Assembly: GCA_965656525.1 (NCBI GenBank)
Contig: CBFHKY010000011.1
Coordinates: forward strand, 52,273 to 116,272
Reading direction: 5' to 3'
Source of the DNA: Pseudomaricurvus sp965656525
GTDB lineage: Bacteria; Pseudomonadota; Gammaproteobacteria; Pseudomonadales; Cellvibrionaceae
DNA length: 64,000 bases
The notes under the pieces were generated by a model. It was not told where the DNA came from. It ran no database searches and saw only the letters and a list, made by a program, of their open reading frames with translations. The position numbers and the translations under genes are program-made. Positions 52,305-62,114 of this stretch are shown one piece after another; the stretch's first letter is position 1, and every line of letters begins with the position of its first letter.

Positions 52305-52836
52305 GTTCGTGCTCGTGCGAATGATTGTGTGTGGCTCCGCTGTGGGCGTGATCATGGTTGTGGGAATGGGAATGTGTATGCCCAAGTCCAAGCCCCTGGC
52401 TGTAAGCACCAGATTCAGGCACCAATACGGCTTGCCTGCGCTCAACCGTTAACCCCAACAACTGTAACATTTCTTCTAATACGTGATCCGGTGTCATCTG
52501 CAACCAAAGCTCACCAATCTGCATTTTGACATGGCGATTACCCAAGTGATAACACGCGCGTGAAAACGTAAACCAATCGTGGCAATGGGCATAGGTCACT
52601 TCTTCCTCTGCGCCTTTGACTTCAATAATTTTTCCACATTGGCTGCGTAATTTTTCGCCCAGCAGTAAGGGTTTCCCGCGCTCTAAAAACACGCGCACCT
52701 CAACCCCTTTTTCAGATTGTAACCGCAAGCGACCACGATCACGTTGCTCGTGAGTTAGCACCACCGATTGATCGGCAATCATGTCTGGTGCAACACCCAG
52801 GCGCTCATACACATCCAAAGACGCCATTTGATTCAT
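52282..52836 (-). CDS. ureE: urease accessory nickel metallochaperone UreE
   Basis: UreE is a nickel chaperone that passes nickel to UreG. The 184-residue protein has an N-terminal peptide-binding domain (MIADQSVVLTHEQRDRGRLRL) and a C-terminal metal-binding domain with CYHLGNRHVKMQI. It ends in a strongly His-rich tail from about residue 152, alternating His with Ser, Asp, Glu and Asn, as in enterobacterial UreE. The tail lies in the part overlapping ureF. The gene follows ureC after 37 bp. Confidence 0.96.
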   Translation of the reverse strand: MNQMASLDVYERLGVAPDMIADQSVVLTHEQRDRGRLRLQSEKGVEVRVFLERGKPLLLGEKLRSQCGKIIEVKGAEEEVTYAHCHDWFTFSRACYHLGNRHVKMQIGELWLQMTPDHVLEEMLQLLGLTVERRQAVLVPESGAYSQGLGLGHTHSHSHNHDHAHSGATHNHSHEHEHGSSHSH

Positions 52837-52873
52837 TTTGATTCCTTCTTACAGCTGTTCATCAACAGCGTGA

Positions 52874-54595
52874 TTAAAATAAAGTATACAGCTGCGCCAG
52901 TGGCAGCTCAGATGCGGGTTCACAGGTGAGTAACTCGCCATCGGCGCGCACCTCGTAAGTCTGTGGGTCAACCACAATATCGGGTTGCCATTCGTTCAAG
53001 ACCATATCGTTTTTGCTTAACGTGCGAGTATTTGCACACGCCGCTAAGTTGCGAGTTAAGCCCAGCGCTGTACCGACATCGGCTTCTAGAGCGGCTTTCG
53101 ATACAAAGGTGACGGATGTTTTCGCGGCCGCCAAACCCAATGAACCAAACATGGGGCGATAATGTACGGGCTGCGGTGTCGGGATAGACGCGTTAGCATC
53201 CCCCATCGGGGCCGCTGCAATCATTCCGCTTTTTAAAATCAGTGCCGGTTTGATGCCGAAGAATGCCGGTTTCCACAACACCAGATCAGCCAGTTTACCC
53301 ACCTCGATAGAACCCACTTCGTGAGCAATACCGTGTGTGATGGCAGGGTTAATGGTGTACTTGGCGATGTAACGGCGAGCGCGAAAATTATCCGCTGTGC
53401 CGCGCTCGTCCGCACTGCCTGCATCTTCTTTTAGCGGCCCACGCTGCACTTTCATTTTGTGTGCAGTTTGCCACGTGCGCGTGACCACTTCACCCACACG
53501 CCCCATGGCTTGCGAATCGGAAGAAATCATACTGAACGCACCCAAATCGTGAAGGATGTCTTCTGCGGCGATGGTTTCTTTGCGAATGCGTGAATCTGCG
53601 AAGGCCACATCTTCTGGAATGCTGGGGTCTAAATGGTGACACACCATCAACATGTCCAAATGTTCATCGATGGTATTGATGGTGTAAGGGCGCGTGGGAT
53701 TAGTAGAGGATGGCAATACGTTGGGGTACGCACAAGCCTTAATGATATCCGGCGCGTGGCCACCACCAGCACCTTCGGTGTGGTAGGTATGAATCACTCG
53801 GTTTTTGAAGGCACCCAAAGTGTCATCCACAAAACCCGATTCGTTTAAAGTGTCGGTGTGAATCGCCACCTGCACATCGTATTTATCCGCCACGGTTAAG
53901 CAGTTATCAATCGACGCTGGGGTTGTGCCCCAATCTTCGTGCAGCTTTAAACCGCAGGCACCGGCCTCCAATTGTTCTTCCAAAGCTTGCGGCAAACTGG
54001 CGTTGCCCTTACCCAAGAATCCAAAGTTCATGGGCAGTTGATCGGTAGCTTGCAACATTTTGCCAATGTTCCAAGGGCCCGGAGTACAGGTTGTGGCATT
54101 GGTGCCTGTGGCTGGGCCAGTACCGCCACCAATCATGGTGGTCACACCACTCATCAGGGCTTCTTCGATTTGCTGCGGACAAATAAAATGAATGTGCGCA
54201 TCGATACCGCCTGCGGTCAGAATAGAACCTTCACCAGCGATAACTTCTGTGCCGGGGCCAATCACCACCGTCACGTCGTCTTGCACATCGGGGTTACCTG
54301 CCTTGCCGATGGCACAGACGCGGCCTTCTTTCACACCCACATCCGCTTTCACGATGCCCCAGTGATCCAAAATCAAAGCGTTGGTAATCACCAGATCCAC
54401 ACTATCGGCACAGGACACTTGGCTCTGACCCATGCCATCACGAATCACCTTGCCGCCGCCAAATTTCACTTCATCGCCGTAGGTGGTGAAATCTTTTTCG
54501 ACTTCAATAAACAATTCGGTATCACCCAAGCGAACACGATCGCCAACGGTAGGGCCAAACATATGCGCGTAACTGTGTCGATCCATTGTAGTCAT
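52874..54595 (-). CDS. ureC: urease alpha subunit
   Basis: UreC is the catalytic subunit that hydrolyses urea to ammonia and carbamate at a dinuclear nickel site. The 573-residue length matches the family. It shows AHMFGPTVGDRVRLGDTEL, GGIDAHIHFICP with the first nickel His pair, CGLKLHEDWG with the carbamylated Lys near residue 220, HTEGAGGGHAPD, and the mobile flap Cys/His in MVCHHLDPSIPEDVAFADSR. GGAGGAGAG precedes the ATG. It lies between ureB and ureE. Confidence 0.98.
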   Translation of the reverse strand: MTTMDRHSYAHMFGPTVGDRVRLGDTELFIEVEKDFTTYGDEVKFGGGKVIRDGMGQSQVSCADSVDLVITNALILDHWGIVKADVGVKEGRVCAIGKAGNPDVQDDVTVVIGPGTEVIAGEGSILTAGGIDAHIHFICPQQIEEALMSGVTTMIGGGTGPATGTNATTCTPGPWNIGKMLQATDQLPMNFGFLGKGNASLPQALEEQLEAGACGLKLHEDWGTTPASIDNCLTVADKYDVQVAIHTDTLNESGFVDDTLGAFKNRVIHTYHTEGAGGGHAPDIIKACAYPNVLPSSTNPTRPYTINTIDEHLDMLMVCHHLDPSIPEDVAFADSRIRKETIAAEDILHDLGAFSMISSDSQAMGRVGEVVTRTWQTAHKMKVQRGPLKEDAGSADERGTADNFRARRYIAKYTINPAITHGIAHEVGSIEVGKLADLVLWKPAFFGIKPALILKSGMIAAAPMGDANASIPTPQPVHYRPMFGSLGLAAAKTSVTFVSKAALEADVGTALGLTRNLAACANTRTLSKNDMVLNEWQPDIVVDPQTYEVRADGELLTCEPASELPLAQLYTLF

Positions 54596-54616
54596 TGTGT
54601 CTCTCCTCCGCTTACC

Positions 54617-54925
54617 TTAGGGTAATTTGCCCATCACATCGCCGCGAAAACCGTAAATGGTTTTTGTGCCTGCGTAAGCGACCAGTTCTACTTGACGGCC
54701 CTGACCCGGCTCGAAACGAACCGCCGTACCAGAAGCAATATTCAAACGAAAACCCAACGCTTTTTCACGATCAAAATGCAACGCTGGATTGACTTCATAA
54801 AAGTGATAGTGGGAACCGATTTGCACCGGGCGATCACCGCTGTTTTCCACACGCAGTGTTCGGGTTTCTCGCCCTACATTCAGTTCAAGATCACCCTTAG
54901 CGGTTTGTATCTCACCTGGTTTCAT
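54617..54925 (-). CDS. ureB: urease beta subunit
   Basis: The 102-residue structural subunit packs with UreA and UreC in the (ABC)3 trimer. The signatures PGEIQTAKGDLELNVGRETRTLRVENSGDRPVQIGSHYHFYEVNPAL and RFEPGQGRQVELVAYAGTKTIYGFRGDVMGKL are typical. It follows ureA after 72 bp and precedes ureC by 21 bp. Confidence 0.97.
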   Translation of the reverse strand: MKPGEIQTAKGDLELNVGRETRTLRVENSGDRPVQIGSHYHFYEVNPALHFDREKALGFRLNIASGTAVRFEPGQGRQVELVAYAGTKTIYGFRGDVMGKLP

Positions 54926-54997
54926 TGTGCTCTCCTGATCGTTTACCGTTATCTGAAGTACGCTGCCGTCAAATCGTACGGCCGTGAACGTTTCAGA

Positions 54998-55300
54998 TCA
55001 GTTAATGGGGTCATGTACAGTGACCAGCTTGGTGCCATCGGGGAAAGTAGCTTCCACCTGCACTTCGTGAATCAGTTCCGCCACACCGTCCATCACCTGC
55101 TCACTGCTGAGAATGTTTTTACCTTCACTCATCAACTGCGCAACGGTTTTACCGTCGCGAGCGCCTTCCATGATTTCCATAGTGATCAACGCCACCGCTT
55201 CGGGGTAGTTCAGTTTCAAGCCTCGGGCCAAACGTCGCTCGGCCAGTAATGCGGCTGTGAACACCAGAAGCTTGTCTTTTTCTCTGGGTAACAGTTCCAT
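54998..55300 (-). CDS. ureA: urease gamma subunit
   Basis: The 100-residue subunit begins MELLPREKDKLLVFTAALLAERRLARGLKLNYPEAVALI and ends VEATFPDGTKLVTVHDPI, as in free-standing bacterial UreA. It assembles with UreB and UreC. It follows ureD after 93 bp. Confidence 0.97.
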   Translation of the reverse strand: MELLPREKDKLLVFTAALLAERRLARGLKLNYPEAVALITMEIMEGARDGKTVAQLMSEGKNILSSEQVMDGVAELIHEVQVEATFPDGTKLVTVHDPIN

Positions 55301-55393
55301 AATCGCGTCTCTATTTGTTTTCTTTGTGTCTGTTCTTTGGGTCGATTCTGTGGGCTATTGTTTAGCTGTGATTGGCGTGTTTTTAGCGGTGAC

Positions 55394-56347
55394 TTACGTG
55401 AGCCATATTCGCGGTGGGCAAGCAAAACGCTTCAGCAACAGTGGCCTCAAAGCCTTCCACCAAGTCACAAATAATTCTCGGCCGTGTTCGGAGCACGCCC
55501 CCAAATAACGCCCAACCACACAATCGCCAACCACACTTAACCCCGCCAGGTAATCGTTTGTGGCGATCAACTGTTGGTTAGCGTCTTCCACCCACTGCTG
55601 TATTTGTGAACGCTGTTCGGCAGCAAAGGGCCCTGCAAAAAACAAACCGTTAATAGGGTTATTCTGCAGGCCAACCTTCGCAGCGTACAAGCGACGATTT
55701 TGTTCATCCAACTGAAAGCGTTCAATAAACAGTGGCTTGCCTTGACGATAAACCGCAAACCGCTGATGAACTTCGGCATTGGCCATATCCAAGCCACAAC
55801 TGGGCAACCCAAGGGAGGTCACCTCCCAGCCGATAAAGCGGCTGTTTTCACCCAACTCTACGGTGGTCTGTAATCGGGTGCGCGCGTTGGGGTAGATAAT
55901 GGTTTCCAATGGCAGCCATTCCAGTGAGGCTTGCTCACCCACCGTAAAACGGTTGTGCTGATGTTGCCACGCGCGATCTTGGCGGGCGCGATACACTCGC
56001 CCTGCACCTGGGGTGGTCAATAGGGCGTGTGCCGAATCCCCCACTTGCGTGGCAATTTGTAGGTTATCCCCAGACACCAAACCGCCCGGCGGGTGCAAGA
56101 TGTACACATGCGCTAGATCGTCACCTTCGGGATAAAACGGTTTTTGCACGTACAGTGGGCCGCGGTGCTCGTTATGAATAAGGCGAGTACCACGCGGTCG
56201 ACGAGCCAAGGTTAAATTAAGATGTGCCGCCCACTGCCCCCAATCGGACCCATGGGGCGGCGTGTCTGATGCAGATGTTGATGGAACGGGAGATGATGCA
56301 GAAGCCTCTGCGTCTGAGGAAACTGTTTTCAATGTCACCGTTGCCAT
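55394..56347 (-). CDS. ureD: urease accessory protein UreD
   Basis: UreD (UreH) binds apo-urease and recruits UreF and UreG for nickel activation. The 317-residue protein has the family segments RPRGTRLIHNEHRGPLYVQKPFYPEG, HVYILHPPGGLVSGDNLQI, LTTPGAGRVYRA and EWLPLETIIYPNA. The first 35 residues are a Ser/Ala/Pro-rich extension absent from many homologues. It is coupled to urtE: its first base overlaps the urtE stop. Confidence 0.95.
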   Translation of the reverse strand: MATVTLKTVSSDAEASASSPVPSTSASDTPPHGSDWGQWAAHLNLTLARRPRGTRLIHNEHRGPLYVQKPFYPEGDDLAHVYILHPPGGLVSGDNLQIATQVGDSAHALLTTPGAGRVYRARQDRAWQHQHNRFTVGEQASLEWLPLETIIYPNARTRLQTTVELGENSRFIGWEVTSLGLPSCGLDMANAEVHQRFAVYRQGKPLFIERFQLDEQNRRLYAAKVGLQNNPINGLFFAGPFAAEQRSQIQQWVEDANQQLIATNDYLAGLSVVGDCVVGRYLGACSEHGRELFVTWWKALRPLLLKRFACPPRIWLT

Positions 56348-57042
56348 TAAACCGCCAAATGTTGTTTGATCAAATCGTCGTTGAGGTTAGCCATTTTGTC
56401 GCTGGCCACCACTCGGCCACGCTCCATCAAACGAAACTCTTCGCCCACGCGACGCGCGAAGCCCAGTTTTTGTTCGATCAAAATAACCGTCAGGTTATCT
56501 TCTCGGTTCAGCTTTAGAATCACATCCCCGATTTGCTGCACGATATTGGGTTGAATGCCCTCATTTGGCTCATCCAAAATCAGTACTTTAGGGTCAATCA
56601 CTAACGCGCGACCGATCGCCAACTGTTGCTGCTGGCCACCAGAAAGATCCCCACCCAAACGGCCTTTCATATCTTTCAGCACCGGAAAGAGATCGTAAAT
56701 CTTTTCTGGTATGTGCTTGCTGTTGTCTTTGCGAATGGCCAAGCCCGTGCGCAAGTTTTCTTCCACCGTCATCAACGGGAAGATATGACGGCCCTGTGGC
56801 ACGTAACCAATCCCAAGCCCCGCTCGATCTTCCGCTGGGCGATTATGGATGGGCTGGCCTTCAAGCAGGATTTCCCCGCTGGTGATCGGCAGCAACCCCA
56901 TCAAGGCTTTTAATAAGGTGGTCTTACCCACGCCATTACGCCCCATAATACAGGTACAAGAGCCAGCTTCAATTTTTAAATCCAAATCCCAAAGAATTTG
57001 CGTGCCGCCATAATGCTGGCTCACCTGGTTAATACTGATCAT
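56347..57042 (-). CDS. urtE: urea ABC transporter ATP-binding protein UrtE
   Basis: UrtE is one of the two ATPases of the Urt urea importer, of the LivF type. The 231-residue protein has Walker A GRNGVGKTT, the Q-loop region, the signature LSGGQQQQLAIGRAL and Walker B KVLILDEPNEGIQP. It overlaps urtD by 4 bp and touches ureD, so transport and hydrolysis genes form one transcription unit. Confidence 0.96.
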   Translation of the reverse strand: MISINQVSQHYGGTQILWDLDLKIEAGSCTCIMGRNGVGKTTLLKALMGLLPITSGEILLEGQPIHNRPAEDRAGLGIGYVPQGRHIFPLMTVEENLRTGLAIRKDNSKHIPEKIYDLFPVLKDMKGRLGGDLSGGQQQQLAIGRALVIDPKVLILDEPNEGIQPNIVQQIGDVILKLNREDNLTVILIEQKLGFARRVGEEFRLMERGRVVASDKMANLNDDLIKQHLAV

Positions 57043-57872
57043 GCTTCTTCCCCCAGATAAACCTCAATCACATCGCGGTTATTCTGTACTTCATCCATAG
57101 TGCCTTCGGCCAACACAGAGCCTTGGTGTAAGACTGTTACCTGCCGCGCAATACTGCGTACAAACTCCATGTCATGTTCCACCACAATCACAGTGCGCTC
57201 ACCGGCCAAAGAGGTCAGTAGCTCGGCTGTCCGCTCGGCTTCTTCGGCTGTCATGCCAGCCACAGGTTCATCGATCAACAACAAACGCGGGTCAGCGGCC
57301 AATAACATGCCGATTTCCAACCACTGCTTTTGACCGTGCGACAACGCCCCTGCTGGCATAAACCGTTGCTCGGCCAAACCAATTAAACTCAGAATATGAT
57401 CAATACGATCCACATCTTCGCTGTTTAAAAAAGCGTGCAAGGTATACCACATGCCTTTCTTGGCTTTGAGTGACAGCTCCAAATTATCAAAGACGGTTTG
57501 GGCCTCGAATACGGTGGGCTTTTGGAATTTTCGCCCGATGCCCAGCTGAGCGATTTCGGCCTCCGAATGCTTGAGCAAATCGGTAGATTGCCCAAAAAAC
57601 ACACTGCCTTCATCGCAAGGGGTCTTACCCGTAATCACGTCCATCAATGTGGTTTTGCCCGCGCCATTGGCACCGATCAAACAACGCAGCTCACCGTCTT
57701 TCACATATAAGTTCAGATTGTTCAGTGCTTTAAAACCATCAAAGCTGACACTCAATCCTTCCACGTACAAAATCATTTGATGGGATACATCCACAGGCTG
57801 CTGCTGATCTGCCAGCATCGGCCATACTTGATCACGACGCCACAGCTCTCTTGTCGAATCCAAAATACTCAT
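57039..57872 (-). CDS. urtD: urea ABC transporter ATP-binding protein UrtD
   Basis: UrtD is the second, LivG-type ATPase of the urea importer. The 277-residue protein has an N-terminal extension of about 30 residues typical of UrtD, Walker A GANGAGKTT, GRKFQKPTVFEAQTVFDNLELSL, signature LSHGQKQWLEIGMLL and Walker B LLLIDEPVAGMTAEE. It abuts urtC. Confidence 0.96.
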   Translation of the reverse strand: MSILDSTRELWRRDQVWPMLADQQQPVDVSHQMILYVEGLSVSFDGFKALNNLNLYVKDGELRCLIGANGAGKTTLMDVITGKTPCDEGSVFFGQSTDLLKHSEAEIAQLGIGRKFQKPTVFEAQTVFDNLELSLKAKKGMWYTLHAFLNSEDVDRIDHILSLIGLAEQRFMPAGALSHGQKQWLEIGMLLAADPRLLLIDEPVAGMTAEEAERTAELLTSLAGERTVIVVEHDMEFVRSIARQVTVLHQGSVLAEGTMDEVQNNRDVIEVYLGEEA

Positions 57873-59041
57873 CAGGATGCGGCCTCCGTTGTTTGCGATT
57901 CACTTTTCTTGGTGGTGATTTTGGTGAGCAGGCCGGCAATGCCTTTGGGCAAAAACAAAGTAACCAAAATAAACAACCCACCCAGCGCAAACAGCCACCC
58001 ATCTGGCATGATGGCGGTGAAGCGCGTCTTGGCGTAGTTCACTAAAATGGCACCGATGATGGCGCCGTACAACGTACCGCGGCCCCCCAGAGCAACCCAA
58101 ACGACCACCTCGATCGAATTGATCGGTGAAAATTCACCCGGGTTAATGATGCCCACTTGCGGCACATACAAAGCACCGGCCACGGCGGCTAACAACGCCG
58201 AGTACACGAACAGCCCAACCTTGTAAGTTTCTGTGCGATAACCCAAAAATCGCGTGCGCGCCTCGGAGTCGCGAATGGAAACAATCACGCGGCCAAACCG
58301 AGAACTCATAATAAAATGACTGACCACATAAGCCGCCCCCAACGCAAAAGCGGTAATGGCAAATAACATCACCCGCACATTATCGGACTGCAAATTAAAC
58401 CCTAAGATGTCTTTGAAGTCCGTTAGGCCGTTGTTGCCGCCAAAACCCATCTCATTGCGGAAGAAAGCCAGCATCAAGGCGTAAGTCAGCGCTTGGGTCA
58501 TAATGGAAAGGTACACGCCGGTTACCCGCGAACGAAACGCCAGCCAACCAAAAACGTACGCCAACACACCCGGCACCAATAAGGCCATCAACATCGCGAA
58601 CCAAAACTGATCCATGCCAAACCAATACCACGGCAGACTATCCCAATTGAGGAACACCATAAAATCGGGCAGTTCAGGGTTACCGTAAACACCTCGGTCA
58701 CCGATCTGGCGCATCAAGTACATGCCCATGCCGTAACCGCCCAGAGCGAAAAAGGCGGCATGGCCAAGACTAAGTACGCCGCAGTACCCCCACACCACAT
58801 CCACCGCCAACGCCAAAATCGCGTAGCACAGATATTTACCCAATAAGGTAATGGTGTAGGTGCTCACGTAGAACACCGAATCAGGGGATACCAACAAGTT
58901 GGCAGCAGAAGCCAACAGCGTAACAACAAACAACACACCCACCACCCAACGCGTGGTGGAAGACGCAAAGGTCGACGCCACCGTGCCCCGCTTTAGCGTA
59001 GCTTGCAGTGTGGTTTGGAGAGAGTTGGAAATAGACATCAT
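57872..59041 (-). CDS. urtC: urea ABC transporter permease UrtC
   Basis: UrtC is a LivM-type permease of the urea importer. The 389-residue protein has about ten membrane helices and family segments CYAILALAVDVVWGYCGVLSLGHAAFFALGGYGMGMYL, ALSVRDSEARTRFLGYRTE-like VSIRDSEARTRFLGY, and EVVVWVALGGRGTLYGAIIGA. It overlaps urtB by 4 bp. Confidence 0.96.
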   Translation of the reverse strand: MMSISNSLQTTLQATLKRGTVASTFASSTTRWVVGVLFVVTLLASAANLLVSPDSVFYVSTYTITLLGKYLCYAILALAVDVVWGYCGVLSLGHAAFFALGGYGMGMYLMRQIGDRGVYGNPELPDFMVFLNWDSLPWYWFGMDQFWFAMLMALLVPGVLAYVFGWLAFRSRVTGVYLSIMTQALTYALMLAFFRNEMGFGGNNGLTDFKDILGFNLQSDNVRVMLFAITAFALGAAYVVSHFIMSSRFGRVIVSIRDSEARTRFLGYRTETYKVGLFVYSALLAAVAGALYVPQVGIINPGEFSPINSIEVVVWVALGGRGTLYGAIIGAILVNYAKTRFTAIMPDGWLFALGGLFILVTLFLPKGIAGLLTKITTKKSESQTTEAAS

Positions 59042-60696
59042 TCTGCCGCCCTCCCTTTTTGTGGAAACAGCCCTTTGGGTCGCTTCTGAATAAACATAAT
59101 GATGAACACCAGAATCACAATATTGGCCAGCACCGCACCGGTTGCCGGTTCGAGGAACTTATTCGCAACGCCCAGAGAAAAGCCTGCGACCAAAGTGCCC
59201 CACAAATTACCGACACCCCCAAAGACCACCACCATGAACGAATCGATAATGTAAGATTGCCCAAGGTTAGGCCCCACGTTGGTCAACTGGCTCAGAGCCA
59301 CACCAGCCACACCGGCAATGCCAGAACCCAAGCCAAACGTGAGCATGTCGACCCGTTCGGTTTTGATGCCCATCGCCTTGGCCATATCACGGTTTTGCGA
59401 CACCGCACGCACGTACAAACCCAGCGATGTTTTTTTCATGATCATCAGCAACACAAAGAAGACCATAATGGCAAACACCAAAATGGCTAAGCGGTTGTAG
59501 GTAAGAGAAAAGATAGGGTTTAAAACGAACGAGCCACTCAACCAATCCGGTGTGGTTACCTGACGGTTCAGCGGGGAGAAAATCGTGCGCACCAATTGCT
59601 GCAACACCAGACTGATACCAAACGTGGCTAACAACGTTTCCAGCGGGCGACCGTGCAAAAAACGAATCACCGTGCGCTCAATAATCACACCCACCAACCC
59701 AGACACCAAAAAGGCGGCGGGTATCGCAATCAATATGCTCCACTCCATCAGTTCAGGTAACACCAACTGAACCACGTAGGTGGTGTAGGCACCCAGCATA
59801 ATCATTTCGCCGTGGGCCATATTGATAACGCCCATCACACCAAAGGTGATGGCCAAACCAATGGCCGCCAACAACAAGACCGAACCCAAGCTCAACCCAA
59901 AAAACAGCGTTTCTACATAGCCGTAAAAGGTGACTTTATCATCGATACTTTGTAAGGCTTTTTCTGCCACAGCGCGAACGTTATCGTCGGATTCACGATA
60001 CGAGCCGTCACTGTTTTTAGTCACCAGTTGCGACAACAAATTGCGCACCGGGGATTCCAAACGCCCCGACAATACTTTCGCTGCCGCCACACGCTCGGCA
60101 CTATCAGACGAATTATCGATGGCGTACATGGCCATGCCTGTATCCAGCAAGCCAAGCACGTCGGCGTTTTTCTCTTTTGCTTGTGCCGCTGTGATTAACT
60201 CTATGGAATCACTGTCGATGTTATCCAGCATGGTTTCAGCAGCCGCTACGCGTTCTGCTTTCGTGCCAAACATCAACTCAATACGCGCGATACTCAAGCG
60301 TAATTTTTTACGCAATGCATTATTCACACGTACCTTCGTTAACTGACGTTCCGTGAGATCAGTAACCGCATCCCCCGAGAACAATTCGGTGATCACACCC
60401 GCATCACTCACTTTATAAAGTTTGTAATCGTTCTTTTTATGATAAAGATCGCCTTCCACCATAGTGGCAAACAACGGCAACATTTCTTTGCCTGAATTCG
60501 CATCAAGCTGTTTTAACAGTTTGGCTTTTTCCCGATAGTTCGCTTCGGGCAATTCTTGCAACAAGCTTTGTACTTCTTCAGAAAAACCAGCAACAGGGCT
60601 GGCCACCACAACCTGAGCCTGCAGCGTGAACCAGAGCACACTCAAACAAGCCAATACAACGGTCAGACTTTGTCGAAAGATGTGTTTCACTCTCAC
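59038..60696 (-). CDS. urtB: urea ABC transporter permease UrtB
   Basis: UrtB is a LivH-type permease of the urea importer. The 552-residue protein starts with a signal peptide and a periplasmic helical domain of about 220 residues, a feature of proteobacterial UrtB. Membrane helices follow, with LAAIGLAITFGVMGVINMAHGEMIMLGAYTTY and GIAGVAGVALSQLTNVGPNLGQSYIIDSFMVVVFGG. I chose the GTG at 60696 because AAAGGGG stands eight bases upstream; an ATG at 60738 falls in the region of the upstream hairpin. It is separated from urtA by an attenuator-like stem. Confidence 0.94.
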   Translation of the reverse strand: MRVKHIFRQSLTVVLACLSVLWFTLQAQVVVASPVAGFSEEVQSLLQELPEANYREKAKLLKQLDANSGKEMLPLFATMVEGDLYHKKNDYKLYKVSDAGVITELFSGDAVTDLTERQLTKVRVNNALRKKLRLSIARIELMFGTKAERVAAAETMLDNIDSDSIELITAAQAKEKNADVLGLLDTGMAMYAIDNSSDSAERVAAAKVLSGRLESPVRNLLSQLVTKNSDGSYRESDDNVRAVAEKALQSIDDKVTFYGYVETLFFGLSLGSVLLLAAIGLAITFGVMGVINMAHGEMIMLGAYTTYVVQLVLPELMEWSILIAIPAAFLVSGLVGVIIERTVIRFLHGRPLETLLATFGISLVLQQLVRTIFSPLNRQVTTPDWLSGSFVLNPIFSLTYNRLAILVFAIMVFFVLLMIMKKTSLGLYVRAVSQNRDMAKAMGIKTERVDMLTFGLGSGIAGVAGVALSQLTNVGPNLGQSYIIDSFMVVVFGGVGNLWGTLVAGFSLGVANKFLEPATGAVLANIVILVFIIMFIQKRPKGLFPQKGRAAE

Positions 60697-60740
60697 AGTC
60701 AGAACCCCTTTCAATGGATCTACCACAAAATAGATCACCT

Positions 60741-60785
60741 AAAACAAAACACTCCACCTGTTCCAGTTGAAAGCAGGTGGAGTGT
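60741..60785 (-). terminator. intercistronic terminator/attenuator between urtA and urtB
   Basis: ACACTCCACCTG (60749-60760) and CAGGTGGAGTGT (60774-60785) form a perfect 12-bp stem with a 13-base loop. Read on the minus strand it is followed by GTTTTGTTTTAGG. This is a Rho-independent terminator form, 49 bp after the urtA stop and just before urtB. Confidence 0.85.
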
Positions 60786-60833
60786 CATTACTCAATCATC
60801 AAAGACTGATTCATCAATAACGTAAGCTGTGGA

Positions 60834-62114
60834 TCAGTAGTTCTGACCAGAACACTTACCGGTTTTCACGTTATAGTTGCCGCACATCATGGGTTTTCTC
60901 CAATCCGCGATCAGATCTTTAGAGCCCGGCAGGTAGTCAGACCAAGCATCACCTACAACCAGACCGGTGGTGTCCCAGACAACTTCAAACTGACCGTTGT
61001 CTTGAATCTCGCCAATCAGTACAGGCTTAGACAAGTGATGGTTAGGCATCATGACGGCAGTGCCGCCAGTCAGGTTAGGCGCCGTCATGCCGATCATGGC
61101 AGCTTCAACCGCGTCTACGTCGGTAGTGCCGGCTTTCTCAACTGCTTTCACCCACATGTTGAAACCGATATAAGTGGCTTCCATTGGATCGTTAGTTACA
61201 CGGTCTTTACCGGCAAACTTCTTCCACTTCTCAATGAACTCTTCGTTCACGTCAGCATCAACACTTTGGAAGTAGTTCCATGCCGCCATGTGACCAACCA
61301 GAGGTGCAGTGTCGATACCAGAAAGCTCTTCTTCACCTACAGAGAAAGCAACAACGGGGATGTCTTCAGCTGAAATACCTTGGTTACCAAGCTCTTTATA
61401 GAAAGGAACGTTAGCGTCACCGTTGATGGTAGATACAACCGCCGTGGCTTTACCTTCGCTACCGAACTTTTTAATGTCGGATACGATGCTCTGCCAATCA
61501 GAATGACCAAACGGCGTGTAGTTGATCATGATGTCTTCAGCGGCAACGCCTTGAGCTTTCAGGTAAGACTCAAGAATTTTGTTGGTGGTACGTGGATAAA
61601 CGTAATCGGTACCGGCCAGAACCCAGCGCTCTACGCCCAGATCGTTCATCAAGTAATCCACCGCAGGGATAGCCTGCTGGTTAGGCGCCGCACCGGTGTA
61701 GAAAACGTTTTTAGAAGATTCTTCGCCTTCGTACTGAACTGGGTAGAACATCAAGCCGTTCAGCTCTTCGATCACAGGCAATACAGACTTACGTGAAACA
61801 GAAGTCCAGCAGCCGAAGATCACATCCACTTCTTCTTGGGTCAGCAGCTCACGAGCTTTTTCAGCAAACAATGGCCAGTTAGAAGCAGGGTCAACCACAA
61901 CCGCTTCCAGTTGCTTACCCATTAAGCCACCTTTTTTGTTCTGCTCTTCTACCATCATCAGAACAGTGTCTTTCAACGTGGTTTCACTGATCGCCATGGT
62001 GCCAGACAATGAGTGCAACACACCCACCTTAATCGTATCGGCCGCTTGTATGGCGAACGACGCCGCCATAGACAAGCCAAGAGCGCCCGCCATAAGTGTC
62101 TTTTTAAAGTTCAT
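60834..62114 (-). CDS. urtA: urea ABC transporter substrate-binding protein UrtA
   Basis: UrtA is the periplasmic binding protein of the high-affinity urea importer. The 426-residue protein has a signal peptide (cleavage near AIQAADTI) and the UrtA pattern: VGVLHSLSGTMAISETTLKDTVLMMVEEQN, IFGCWTSVSRKSVLPVIEELNGLMFYPVQYEGEESS, VLAGTDYVYPRTTNKIL and INGDANVPFYKELGNQGI. It ends ADWRKPMMCGNYNVKTGKCSGQNY. It is the first gene of the urt-ure run and followed by a terminator-like stem, so it is probably made in excess. Confidence 0.97.
   Translation of the reverse strand: MNFKKTLMAGALGLSMAASFAIQAADTIKVGVLHSLSGTMAISETTLKDTVLMMVEEQNKKGGLMGKQLEAVVVDPASNWPLFAEKARELLTQEEVDVIFGCWTSVSRKSVLPVIEELNGLMFYPVQYEGEESSKNVFYTGAAPNQQAIPAVDYLMNDLGVERWVLAGTDYVYPRTTNKILESYLKAQGVAAEDIMINYTPFGHSDWQSIVSDIKKFGSEGKATAVVSTINGDANVPFYKELGNQGISAEDIPVVAFSVGEEELSGIDTAPLVGHMAAWNYFQSVDADVNEEFIEKWKKFAGKDRVTNDPMEATYIGFNMWVKAVEKAGTTDVDAVEAAMIGMTAPNLTGGTAVMMPNHHLSKPVLIGEIQDNGQFEVVWDTTGLVVGDAWSDYLPGSKDLIADWRKPMMCGNYNVKTGKCSGQNY

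Noticed and set aside
55257..55508. Plus-strand 83-codon frame with a hydrophobic stretch
   Set aside because: It lies antisense across ureA and ureD, both of which are clearly coding; a shadow frame.
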